In this document: positions 32,637 through 43,726 of the stretch, in pieces
Layout: each line of letters begins with the position of its first letter
Numbering within the stretch: the first letter of the stretch is position 1
Assembly: GCA_037367355.1 (NCBI GenBank)
Contig: CM074695.1
Location: 682,001 to 746,000, forward strand
DNA length: 64,000 nt
Direction: 5' to 3'
Origin: Neoscytalidium dimidiatum
Lineage: Eukaryota; Ascomycota; Dothideomycetes; Botryosphaeriales; Botryosphaeriaceae
Notes under the pieces: model-generated
What the model saw: the letters and a program-made list of their open reading frames with translations, nothing else
Databases searched by the model: none
What the model was told of the DNA's origin: nothing
Made by a program: the position numbers and the translations under genes

Positions 32637-32698
32637 GTGCGGGCGCTCGTCAGGCACACCGCCGGCGACCGTTGCGTCAAGTTCGACCCCACCACCCA

Positions 32699-32719
32699 AT
32701 GACGTCGCCCGCAATTTGA
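32699..32719 (+). other. Short upstream ORF (six codons plus stop)
   Basis: ATG at 32699 reads MTSPAI and stops at 32719, seven bases before the ATG at 32726. If the leader starts near 32660 this would be the first AUG met by scanning ribosomes and could dampen translation or favour re-initiation at 32726 or 32978. Confidence 0.4.
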
Positions 32720-32725
32720 AAGATC

Positions 32726-33496
32726 ATGCCGCTCCCCACCGCCAGCCCGCTCAACACGCTCGGCTTTCTCTTCCTCCTCGTGCTCGCCTTCTTCCCCAAC
32801 CTCTTCATCGGCATCCTCAAGCTCCCCTTCGCGCCCTTCTTCTCCTCCACCCCAGCGACCCCGGAGCTCCCGACGTGCGCCTGCTGCCCGCCCGCGCACT
32901 GCTTCCCGCCGACTGCTCTCGCGCACCCCACCACCACCACGACCACAACCGCACCACAGCCACTACCACCGGCCGCCATGTCCTGGTTCCAGAAGACGAT
33001 CCACCTGCCGCCCAAGTCCAAGGGCTCCTACCTCGTCACCGACCACATCGAGCGCGAGCTGCCCGAGCTGCGCCAGTACCGCGTCGGCCTGCTCAACCTG
33101 TTCGTGCAGCACACGTCGTGCGCCCTCTCGCTCAACGAGAACTGGGACGAGGACGTGCGCGAGGACATGACCGACGCGCTGGACCGCATCGCCCCCGAGG
33201 ACCGCAAGGGGAACCTGTACAGGCATAGTGCCGAGGGGTTGGACGATATGCCGGTGAGTGGAATTTAGTGGTTTTATTTTCTAGGGGAAGAGGATGTGTT
33301 TTTTTTGTTTTTGGTTTCTTAGCTAATGAGGCTGTAGGCACATATCAAGTCCGCGCTTGTGGGCGCGAGCGTCACCATTCCCATTTCAGAGGGGAGGTTG
33401 GCGACTGGGACGTGGCAGGGTATTTGGTATTTGGAGTTCAGGGCGGCGAAGCATGCGCGGAAGGTTGTTGCGACCATTCAGGGAGAGAAGAGATGA
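32726..33496 (+). CDS. UPF0047 / YjbQ-like protein with hydrophobic N-terminal extension
   Basis: Two exons, join(32726..33253,33338..33496), 228 aa, intron phase 0. The UPF0047 core begins at Met85 (ATG at 32978, in a strong GCCGCCATG context) and has the usual length of about 144 residues. Family motifs are FVQHTSCALSLNENWDED and YRHSAEGLDDM, which continues across the intron as PAHIKSALVGASVTIPISEG and then GTWQGIWYLEFR. The bacterial member YjbQ has been linked to secondary thiamine-phosphate synthase activity; the true role in fungi is unclear. The 84 residues before the core are open, use C-ending codons typical of coding sequence, and contain a hydrophobic stretch at about 11-38 followed by a Pro/Thr linker with three Cys. 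If translated, they would anchor this normally cytosolic enzyme in a membrane. The core start at 32978 is the alternative. Confidence 0.85.
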
Positions 33497-33928
33497 GCGA
33501 AGTTGCGTGGCTGATTGAGCTGGATAGCTATTGGGGGAAGGGACTCTGGATGATGGAACTCCCAATACAGTGGAGAGGAGGTTCAACTACTGCAAGGCGG
33601 TATGCCGATTGCGGTCAGTGTTGGGGAAGATATCACTGCGGACATGAAGAACATATACATGCTGTGGGAATCCCTTCATTTATCTTTCTTCTAGCGCGTT
33701 TCATACCCGCTGTTTCATGAGAATTTTTCTCTGCATGAGTGCCCTAATCGCTCCTTTCCGTTTTGATGGTCTACTACCACTACCCATCACCATTACCCTT
33801 TTCCTCCATTTGTTGCATAAAGCCAAATGTTGATGATCTTCCCGAACACAAACCCATTATTCCCATCAGCAGTGATTAGTATGCTGCATGTTCTTCCTGC
33901 TTTGACGTCTGCCGCCATGATCAGAAAC
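33497..33928. other. Convergent 3' intergenic interval
   Basis: Between the 3' ends of the UPF0047 gene (+) and the F-box-like gene (-). AT-rich, no gene seen. Confidence 0.6.
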
Positions 33929-35950
33929 TTACTCGGCACCCGACGCCCGCGACATCTCCTTGAAGCTACCGCTGCTGACCTTCCTCTCACCTTCCTCCTC
34001 ATCTCCATTCTTCTGCTCCCCGGCGTAACGACGACGCTTCCTCTCGTCCTCCAAAGTCAACGCCTCCAAATCCGGCAGCGGGATATCCGTCAACCACACC
34101 CAATCGATGTAGCCCCAGAGCATGTAATCCAAGAAGCAGCGATGGATGTTCATCTCCCTCCTAACCGACTCCCTGAGCAGCAGCTGGTCCGGACGAAGCA
34201 GATACTCCCCGCCCTGCGTCCAGCCCTCGCGGCTCAAGCTGCCCACCCTCTCGACCGGCACGCCGAACAGCGTGTCGCCCTCCCGCAGCACGGTGACGCC
34301 GTCCCTGTCGTCCGGGCCGGGCGGCACGACGCCGTCCCACTCGACGGCCAGGCTCAGCACCTCGGCGGGCGAGCGCGCGTTCAGGCCGCGCAGCGCCTCC
34401 CACAGCACGACCAGGCTCTTCTGGCCCAGCAGCAGGCGCCGCAGCACGCACTCGCCGCCGCCCAGCACCGGGTCCGCGAAGCGCATGTCCAGCTTGACCA
34501 GGAACATCAGCCCCAGGAAGACGTCGCGGTTGGGCCAGAGCGCGCGGCTGTGGACCGTGGCCAGCCGCGGGCCGTTGAAGGGCTGGTCGAGCAGCTGCCA
34601 GATGCGCAGGATCGCGGCCGGGATCGTGGCCGGGAAGCGGTGGCCCTCGAGCGCGAGGAGCAGGAGGATGTCGTGCACGATGGCCTCGCGGTACGCGCAC
34701 ATCTGCACCCATTTGAGGCCCGGCACGGTGCGGATGGCTTCGGCGCTCTGCGTCGTGGTGGCTGCGTCGGGGTTGCGCGAGCTGCTGCTGCTGCTGGCTT
34801 CGCCGGGTTGCGCGGGGCGGGTGCGCAGCATGGGGTCTTGGATGCAGGCGCGCTTGTACATCTGGTACGGGAAGATGGTGCTGGCCAGCGGGGCGTGGTT
34901 GCGGGCCAGCTGCTTGACGTGCGTCGTGTAGTGCGAGTTGACGAGCACGTAGAACTTCTTGGAGACGCAGTAGAGGTTGACGAAGTCCTTCAGGCCCAGG
35001 AAGTTGCACATGAGCAGCAGGATGTCGTTCTGGCTCATGATGGCTTCTCCCATACTGAACCGGTAGCGCTGCTTCTGCATCTGCTTCTGCGGCGGACGCT
35101 GACGCTGGGCTGCGACGACGGGGCTGGATGGGGGCGTAGGGGAGCCGATGTCTACGTCCTCCGGGGGATCTTCTGGTTCCTCTGCTTCAATTGAAGCCAT
35201 GATACTGTCTTCAGGCTCCTGCTCGTCCATTCCACCCATTTTGGCGTCAGCAGTGGTAGCGTTCTCAGATTTCGCATTGACTACGCCACCCATCTTGTTG
35301 TCATGCTTTCCCTTATATTCGCTAGCCTTCGCCTCATCTTTTACAGCTTCGGCATCTTGGAACAGCTGACCAAAGGAAGAAGCCAGTGAAGTCATGGGAC
35401 CCCGGTCTTTGGTTGGAGACGCAGCGCTCGTGGTGCCTGCCGCCGGAGCATCGAGGTAGCTCGACGTGCCAGATGCGAGACCTCCGATGCCCAGCCCAAA
35501 TGAAGTATTCGGAGAAGCGGTGACATTCTCGACGGATTTGAGCGGCGTCGCCTTGGCCGAAGGTTGTCCGGGTGAGAACTTGCTGTTGGCGGCTTCCGGC
35601 GAGATCGTCAAGTTCGGCTTGGTGCGCTTGCGGCGGAGAGCGATCGAGGGCGAGTCCGGATGAGGCGAGTTGCTGGCCTGCCGCTTGCCCTTGCCTTTTA
35701 GCTGACCGGGAAGAGAAGCGGTGGGCTGTCCTGCACGGTTGATTCAGAGTCTTGCGTATGTCGGCAGCGGGTATGCCTACTGACCTTCTGGTAGCTGAGC
35801 AGGCGGAGGGTATGACGTAGATTGAGCTGGCAACACTCGAGGTGCAGTCTCATCTGGCGCTGTAGTGGTAGTGTCCTTATCCTCCTCCAGCATCTCGTCA
35901 TCGGCAGCATTCAGCAAAGAGCTGATGGCCATGCGGTTTGGCGTAGCCAT
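33929..35950 (-). CDS. F-box-like domain protein
   Basis: Two exons, complement(join(33929..35730,35785..35950)), 655 aa; the intron (GTCAGT...GTGCAG) joins PEG to QPTASLPG in frame. The first 290 residues are Ser/Pro/Lys-rich and probably disordered, with a nuclear-localisation-like basic patch (RRKRTKPN). The central block beginning MSQNDILLLMCNFLGLKDFVNLYCVSKKFY resembles an F-box (two short helices plus a long one ending in a Lys/Arg tract), the adaptor to Skp1 in SCF ubiquitin ligases. After it comes a helical region with no visible LRR or WD repeats: PGLKWVQMCAYREAIVHDIL, PAAILRIWQLLD, GLMFLVKLDMRFADPVLGGG, SVRREMNIHRCFLDYMLWGY. Similar sequences are common in ascomycetes as F-box proteins of unknown target. 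Substrate unknown. The C terminus is charged (DEEEGERK). Confidence 0.85.
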
Positions 35951-36489
35951 GATGAGTACCGTGCACCGAGAGTCGACTTTATCAACGGTACGATACGATG
36001 GCTCGTAGATCGCTTAGGTTGAGAAAAGAGTGGAGTTGAAGGTTGATGTTCTCGGTTGATATTCTGGGAGATATTAATATGACGCGGCAACAATAGGAAG
36101 CTCTAGCGTGTGAAAGGGTGAATGCGTGATTGTAAACAAGCGGCTGGGACACGGCCTTCAAACGCGCCAAGACGTAGCTATCACTTCACTTCGCTCTAGG
36201 TGGAATTTCCTACTTCACTTCAATCTTTCTGATATTCTTTCATTTGTCGCCCAATTTCTTAGCTGGGCAAAGTATGTGCCTGTTGAAAGGCGACGCCAGG
36301 ATGAGCTGGCACTAGTTGTCAAAAATTACAGTAGAGGAACATGTGCACACATACGGTATCTTTTTTTTCGCCGCCTTTGCCCTCTGGTGGATGAACACCT
36401 GATAAACGCCCTTACCTGACCAATGTTAAACGCCAAACCCAGGAGTGATGAAGACTTAGGCCGCCAAAAGACATCGTCAGACGAAGCGC
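35951..36489. other. Promoter of the F-box-like gene and 3' flank of GTP cyclohydrolase
   Basis: Both flanking genes are on the minus strand, 539 bp apart. The interval is AT-rich. The overlapping plus-strand frame at 36126-36419 has no homology I can recognise. Confidence 0.6.
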
Positions 36490-37567
36490 CTAGCGCCGCG
36501 CCATGACGAGATTCAAGAACTCTTCTCTGGTTTTCGCGGTTGACCTCATGCGGCCAAGCATGCAACTTGTGGTTGTAGTGGAGGTAGTCTTCTCAACGCC
36601 ACGCATAACCATACAGAGATGGCTCGATTCCATAACGACAGCGACACCCTGAGGTTTCAACACCTCAGACAAGGCAAGAGCAACCTGCTTCGTCAAGCGC
36701 TCTTGTACCTGTAGTCTGCGGGCAAACATCTCGGCAATTCTAGCGAGCTTCGAGAGACCAAGGACACGCCGGTTGGGGATGTATCCAATATGCATCTTTT
36801 TTGGCCAGCGGTTAGCAATCTAAGCGCCAAGTCCGCTGACATTTGCTTTACCTTTCCGGTGAATGGGACCAGATGATGCTCGCAGAGCGAAAAGACCTCA
36901 ATGTCCTTCACAATGACGAGCTCATCGTGGTCCTCGTGGAAGACCGCCCGGTTGACGATATCAAACAGGTTCTCCTCATATCCCTTCGTGAAAAACATCA
37001 TGGCTTTCGCATAGCGCTCGGGGGTCTCGAGGAGGCCTTCACGGTTTGGATCTTCGCCGAGGCACTCGAGAATAGTCCGCACGGCACCCGACAGCTTCTG
37101 GAGACGCTCTTCCTTCTGCTCCTCGGTAGCCTCTTTGCGCTCCCGCGTTCCCAAGCCTACACAGTACGTCAGCCATGAGAAACTACTTCGACTATGTTGT
37201 TTTCCTTACTGGGCCAGCTAAGGCCGTCGAAATCGATGGTGGGATGTTGGGTGAAGGGACTTTGCGGGCGGCTGGTGGCCAGAGGCGTAGGAGGGGTAGC
37301 CTCATCCCTCGGATCGCGAGCATGCTCCTCGGTGATGCCGTTCAGCGGGTGGCCGTTGACGCGGTCACGGTCCATCTTCTGTGTCTGAGGCTTGGAGGCG
37401 GTGCCATTGGGGTGGGTTAAGTCAATGGGCTGGCGGGTGCTGGAAGACGACTGGATGGACGCGAACAGATTCTCGCGCTCTCTTTGGTCTCTTGCCTCCG
37501 TGGGCGTAGAGCCGTTGACGTGCGGGGGAACGGCGGAGAGCGGCTGCCTTGGCTGGTGAGGGTCCAT
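36490..37567 (-). CDS. GTP cyclohydrolase I
   Basis: Three exons, complement(join(36490..36795,36852..37156,37210..37567)), 322 aa; both introns are GT-AG and joins match the family exactly. The enzyme converts GTP to dihydroneopterin triphosphate, the first step of folate and pterin synthesis, in the cytosol. It has [34 protein letters not shown], the zinc site CEHHLVPF (C211, H213, H214), [19 protein letters not shown] and [10 protein letters not shown] (C282, the third zinc ligand), then [11 protein letters not shown]. The N-terminal 120 residues are Pro/Ser/Gln-rich and disordered-looking, typical of fungal members. An in-frame extension upstream to 37684 exists, but ATG 37567 has the better context. 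Yeast Fol2 is the well-known homologue. Confidence 0.95.
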
Positions 37568-39902
37568 TTTCGCGCGGGAGAATGCGGGAGGTAAATTTTT
37601 TGGGCGGGCTGTTACGTCAGGCCGGGCGGCGTGGTGGTATAAAGAGGCTGCGGGGAAGGTATCTGTGGTATTGTCTACAAGCACGGAGCCATCGCGGGCA
37701 CTGGAGAAGCACCAGGTCGGAGCGCGCAGGGCGGATCGGCGAGAGTAGGATATTTATTGCTGCTATGACACATCCTCGGGGACTTTTGGCGGCGGCCAGA
37801 AAGTTGCGCCTTCGCTACCGCTAGGGTTCCGGCGAAAAAAAGACGTTGCCAGATCCCTGCCATCATGTCAACTCGCTCCGTGCGGTGCTTAGTCGGGCGC
37901 CGGGCCCGCCGCCGATGTTGTGCCGAGTCAGTCACCTGTCTGCCCGGCCGCCGCCCTCGCTGCGCAGGGAGACTCCGCTCTGCACAACCTGCTCCGATGC
38001 CATCGCCAGCCATCGCCGGGCCGACATCCACCGTCACCCTGAACCCGCTCATCGCTGAAGTCCACCTCCTCCGCGGGCGTCCTGGTATGTATCTCCCGCC
38101 CTGCCGTCCTGATCCACCGGCGACTTTTTGGGGTACCGTGACGGCCATGCGACAGACCTCGCGCTCGCGGTCGCGCTGCCATTCCACACCGCTCGAGTTC
38201 CCCCAGGGTGCCGGCCGATCAAGCGCCTGCCTCCACCGCCCACCTTCGCCAATACATTGAGACGCTCGTTTTTGCATTCGGGATGGGGTCGCTGGAAGAC
38301 GGGTGCGCTCGTCGTTCCGACGGTTTCGCGCAGAGCAGCAAGCAGTTGGGCGGCCTTTGCTCCGCCGTCCAGCAGACGTGAGTGGCAGCGGCTTCGTACG
38401 CATACTCCGTTGTTGCCTGGATGATGAGGGATGGGGTTTGGGCCTACATGTTTACATCTACTAACTGTCCGCTGTCGCCGACTTGTCCGTTGCAAGGCAC
38501 GACGTCTTTACGACGAGGAGGGGTCGCTGTCGTCCTCGTTTGTGCTTACGCTTTGATGGGGTCTTTCCCTTGCCCAGTCAAGCGGATTCACGTCCTCTTT
38601 TATGTGTGGTCAACACACTGCCCTGGGAATGCCGGTTTCTACGGGAGCGTCCTAGTGGGAGGCATTTCACGATTGCTTTTCCCGTCCCAGCCGACAGCCA
38701 TGGACTGCGCAGCGCGCGAGCGATAAGGCATCCTTTCCCTAGAGCTCATCTACTCACCTCAAAGCGCATCTGTTGCATCGGCAGGTAGTTCGAGGCACAG
38801 GTGCTGCGTGGGCAGGTGTTTTGTCGAGAGCAGAGCTCAGAAGGTGTGCTGTTGCTCGCAAAGCTGCGCAGGCCATGGCCCAGCCCGCCGAGCGTCGATG
38901 CCTGGTGTCGACGCATCGAACACAGCCGCCCGACCAGAAGACAGCCGTTGCAAGCCGCCAGGCCATGCTCCCCCCCGCCGACCTGCACTGCAGCCACAGC
39001 CTTTGGAGCGAAGGAAAGAGACCAGCAACCTCATCAGCTGAGGCTGACCAGCGTGCACGATCATCCAGGATCCGCCCACACCTCGCGAGGTGAGTGGCGG
39101 AGTGCGTTTTTCGGGAACCCGGACGGGCCTCCTCCGCCCCGAGGGACGGCATTGAGGTGGCCGTCGCGGCCCAGAGCGTCGAGCAGGTCGCTCTGGTTGC
39201 TGTGCCCTCAGCGTGCAAATTTCGTAGATAGCTTGGCTCGTGACAGACGCGCGAATCAGCAGCAGACGTGCGATTCGATAGAGGAGCAGGATCTGAGCTG
39301 AGGGCAGCGGCAGAGGAGCGAGCGAGAGCGACCTGACCTGGGCGACTGGTGGGCCCCGGGGCGGAGGGTGGCGGCAGAAAGGCAGGGCAACGCAACGCAT
39401 CGCAACGCAACGCACCGCACCGCAACGCAACGCATCGCGCCGCCGCCTGGACTGACTACCTGACTACTGACGGCTTCACGGACACGGACCGCGGCAGGCG
39501 CCGGGAAGACTGAAAATATTCACACGGGCGCAGGCAGGTTGAAGGACTGCGACTGCAGCTGCACCGGGCTGGGCGGACGCTGGGGTCCGTTGCGCCGCCT
39601 AGATCACGGTCACGGACACGCTTAGCCGGCTTCGGGACTGAGAGCCTCACTGACTGACTGCATTTCGTCGCGCCGCTCCTCACCTCCCGCGTGCACTCCA
39701 CCCGCGCAGGCTCTGGCTCGACGGCTGTGCTCGGCACTTCTGCAGTCGCACGCTCGCTGCACCGCTCCCCCCCAGCCAAGCGCCCCGCCATCCCTGCGGT
39801 AAGTCTGCGTTTTGGTGTGGTTTCTTCCTTTCGCATCTCGCGTAGCGTGCCCGACACCTCTGCACCTTGCTTGAGTGCCCACATGTCTTCCTGACTATCT
39901 CT
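37568..39902. other. GC-rich divergent intergenic interval
   Basis: About 2.3 kb between the GTP cyclohydrolase start (-) and the kinase start (+). Open frames on both strands overlap one another and are Arg/Ala/Pro-rich. A GTAAGT at 39799-39804 lies in C/T-rich sequence about 100 bp before the kinase ATG and could be the donor of a 5' UTR intron. No separate gene is supported. Confidence 0.55.
39391..39435. repeat. CGCAN pentamer repeat, nine units
   Basis: Nine consecutive five-base units CGCA followed by A, T or C, about 470 bp upstream of the CTK1-like kinase start, so probably in its promoter or leader. Confidence 0.9.
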
Positions 39903-42900
39903 ATGGCTGGGTCAACGCCGTTGATAGATCAGTGGCGCCCCGAGGAACCAGCACCCAGGACCAGCAGAGGTAGGGCTGCAGGTGACCGCAGTCTGTCGCG
40001 CGAGCGGGGACGCTCGCCAGCTCCAGCGCGCCGTGGACGAGGCCACGATAGGGACGCCGCAGCCCGTCACTCGCCATCCGAGCACACCACCCCAGCATCC
40101 CGTCGCCGCTCCCGGTCCCGCGAGCGTGAGAGGAGCCGCAGCAGGAGGCCGCGCCGCAGTCGAGAGCGGCCGTCGCCCACGCCAAGAGATCCAAAAGACG
40201 ACCTTTACCGACCGTCCAGGAACAGAGTGTCGGGTGGAGAAAGGACCTCGCGCGAACACAGGCACCGACACGACTCGCCGCCATCAGCCAAACGACGACG
40301 GAGCATCAGCACATCCGCTGCGAGGGACCACCACAAACGCTCCAAGCGTCATCGCAGCTCCAGCATCGAGAGATCGCCCGAACGGCCCCGTGCCGCAGGC
40401 AAGCATACCGATACCACCTCCTCTCCACGACCCAGCCGCGGCGACCGAACAGCAACCCGTCGTTCGTCCCCCGACTCCTACGTGCCTTCTTCGACCCGCC
40501 GGCGCTCTCGATCCGCCGACTCGCACTACCGCCGTGCAGCCTCTCCACCGAGGCACCGCAAACGATCAACCTCGCCCGACAGACGCGAGCGAGCCAGACG
40601 ACCCGAATCCTCGCACCGTTCTCCATCCAGACGACACGGGTACCGCAGACGCACCCCTTCGGTCGAGGATAGACGCAGGCATTATAGGGACACAGCTGGC
40701 TCGAGCTCGAAGCGGGAGCGGGATTCTGACGTCCGCATATCACGACGATCAGGCCGTTCTCCCACCCCTCGCTCCAGACGATCTCCATCACCGGCTCCCA
40801 AAAGACGGTCGCCGCCTGCGAAGTCGGACAGGAGGGATCACCATTCTCGTCTATCACCGCGCCGTCGTCCGTCCCGTTCGCCTCCCCCTGCCTTCACAAC
40901 ACGACACAAGCATCGTGCTGACTCCCGCGCCTCTCGTGACTCTGATCGGCCTGCCAGATTAAGCAGACCCGATTCGAGGCGTAGCTCGCCGGAGCGGGGA
41001 CGAAGCAGAGGCTACGACTCAGATACTGCGAGGTCGGTAGAGGGAGAGAAGAGAATGCGTGAGGGATATCCGAATCAAGGGAGGCCCTCCCGTCCTCCCG
41101 TGGATACGCGAAGCTACTCGAATACCCCTCCATATGCGACGCCGAGTCACGTCTCGCCGCAGTCACAGTCGCCTTATCCCGGTGGAAGAGGTAGCTGGGC
41201 TGGGCAACCGCCGTACTATGGCAGTCATCATGGGTAAGCCACCCTGCAAATTGCAGATTTAGTGACAAAATTCTGATATTCTAGAACAGGTCTCCTCCTC
41301 ATGGATATTCGCCTAATCAGTCACCTTATCATCCGAATTATCCCCCTTCCCAACCCGCATACTATCAGCAACAGTCCTACAATGCGCCACCCCAGGGCTA
41401 TCCGAGCCAGCCTACACCTTCGTACCGTGGAGGTCACGGAAGCTACCGTGGAAATCACTACAACTCCGCAGATCGCCGTTACCCGCCAACCACTTCAACG
41501 TACTCACAGCCGACACCTGCAATTGGACGTGGCAGAGGCCACTACAGCAACCTTTCCTGGACCCCGGCTACTGGCAGTCGCGGAGGGCGGGCGCCAATTG
41601 ACAAGCACCGCAGTCTTCTTGCCCCAGTGGTTGGCATGAATCAGCAACAGCAACAAGCTAGTCAATCACAATCGCCTGTTCCCGAGCAGAGCCAATCATC
41701 TGTTGATGAGGATGACAATCCATTCCGCCCGTCAAAAGACCTAAGAGTGGAGGATCAGGGTCCGAAAGAGAAGGAGAAGGACATGCCCCCGCCGAAGCCG
41801 TCTACGTCCGAAGCTTCACAGGGGTCATCAGGGCCAAAGATAAGTTTTGCATTAAAATCGAAAACAGCTCCTTCTGCTTCGTCCGCACCAAAGGCCGACC
41901 TTTCCTCCAAACCTCGCGAGCCTTCTGTCCTCGAAACAGCAGCAGCAAAAGCTAAAACACTTCCGACACCACCAACCGCGACTTCAAAATCAAGACCGGA
42001 GCCTCGCAGCGACCGACGCTATGAAGCTTCGTATGACCGCAGAGCTGACTACCGCGCGGATGATCGCAGATCAGACTACAAGTACGATGATCGGAGATCA
42101 GACTACAGATATGCAGAGCGTGATGATAGGGACAGACGGTCGGACTATAGAAGGTCAGATGATCGAAGACATGATGACCGACGACCAGATGAAAGACGTC
42201 TTGATGACAGGCGTCTTGATGATCGGCGGGACGACCGACGGTTAGACGACAGGAGACTGGACGATCGCCGCTCTGTGGACAGAAGGTTAGATGATCGGAG
42301 GCTGGACGATAGAAGGTCTGACTATCGAAGGGATGAAGACAGAAGGGACAGAGACTATGATGAACGAAGGTCGGATTCTGGATCCGCTTTCCGTCCGACA
42401 GACTTCAGAGTGTCGGATTACAGACCCTTGGAAGCCAGACGACGACCGGAGCCGAAGCCAGCACCTCCTCGAAAAGAGAAAAGAATCATGAAGCGGCCCA
42501 AGCCAAAACCTACCCTGAAGCCTGAATTCGCCGCTTCCGATTCGGTCTATTACCGAAAACCTGGCAACGAGTCTGTTGTAGGCTCAGGAACTTACGGAAA
42601 GGTGTTCAAAGCAATACATGTCTACACCAACAGTAAAGTTGCCCTGAAGAAGATCAGAATGGAGGGCGAACGTGATGGGTTTCCGGTCACTGCAATCCGC
42701 GAAATCAAGCTACTCCAGTCTCTGAAGCACGATAATATTGTCAAGCTCCAGGAAGTCATGGTTGAGAAGAATGACTGTTTTATGGTTTTTGAGTACTTGT
42801 CTCACGACTTGACTGGCCTCCTCAACCATCCATCCTTCAAGCTCGAGCACTCGCACAAAAAAGACTTGGCAAAGCAACTTTTCGAGGGTCTCGACTATCT

Positions 42901-43726
42901 CCATCGCCGCGGAGTTCTCCACCGAGACATCAAAGCGGCAAACATCTTGGTCAGCAACACGGGCCAGTTGAAGTTGGCGGATTTTGGACTGGCAAGATTT
43001 TATGCGAAACGGAAAAAGCTCGACTACACGAACCGCGTCATCACCATCTGGTACCGTTCGCCGGAGCTCCTACTTGGCGAGACGCAGTACGGGCCGGCGG
43101 TGGACATCTGGTCAGCTGCGTGCGTGCTCATGGAGATCTTCACCAAGCACGCCATCTTCCCGGGAGATGGCGGCGAGATCAACCAGCTCGAGAAGATCTA
43201 CAACGTGCTCGGCACGCCCACGCGCGCCGAGTGGCCCGGCATCGTCGACATGCAGTGGTTCGAGCTGCTCCGCCCATCGGAGAAGAAGCCCAACACCTTC
43301 GCCGAGAAGTACCGGGATCGCCTCACGCCCGCCGCCTTCGAGCTGCTGTCCGCGATGTTCCAGTTCGATCCGGTGCAGCGGCCCAGCGCGAGCGACGTCC
43401 TCGAGCATCCGTACTTCACGACGGAGGAGCCGCCACCGAGGCGCGCAGCAGAACTGGAGAAGCTGGAGGGCGATTGGCATGAGTTTGAGAGCAAGGCGCT
43501 GAGGAAGGAGAGAGAGCGGTTGGATAAGGAGGCGAGAAGGGCCGCCAGGGAGGATGAGAGGAGGAGGGCTGGGGAGGGTGAGAAGAGGAGAGCAGGGGAG
43601 AGCGGGGTTGCGGATACGGATGGTAGAGAGGCGAAGAGGGTCAAGCAACAAGGCGGCGACAGCGTAGCAAGTGGGAGCGCGGGACCAGCGAGTACTGGTG
43701 GTGACGCGATGGAGGTGGAGAAGTAA
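39903..43726 (+). CDS. CTK1: CTK1/CDK12-like RNA polymerase II CTD kinase with long RS domain
   Basis: Two exons, join(39903..41233,41290..43726), 1255 aa; the intron has GTAAGC and AACAG ends. Kinases of this type phosphorylate the CTD of RNA polymerase II (Ser2) with a cyclin partner and act in elongation and RNA processing in the nucleus. Kinase landmarks (approximate residues): glycine loop GSGTYGKVFKA (875), VALKKIRMEGE, cyclin helix PVTAIREIKLL (908; PITAIRE class), HRDIKAANIL (987), DFGLARFYAK (1007), TNRVITIWYRSPELLLGE and WSAACVLMEIFTKHAIFPG. These favour Ctk1/CDK12-13 over Bur1/CDK9. Before the kinase lie an Arg/Ser-rich region (about 1-420), a Tyr/Pro/Gln/Gly region (about 430-550) and a charged block of tandem LDDRR-type repeats (about 690-810). 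The tail is Lys/Glu/Arg-rich. The N terminus is much longer than in yeast Ctk1 (528 aa) and closer to metazoan CDK12 in style. Confidence 0.92.
42150..42335 (+). repeat. Coding tandem repeat (LDDRR/SDDRR units)
   Basis: Within the kinase gene, 15-18 bp imperfect units such as GATGATCGG plus AGGCTGGAC encode successive RRLDD/RRSDY motifs. The period is visible in DNA and in protein, so length variation between strains would change the protein in frame. Confidence 0.85.
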
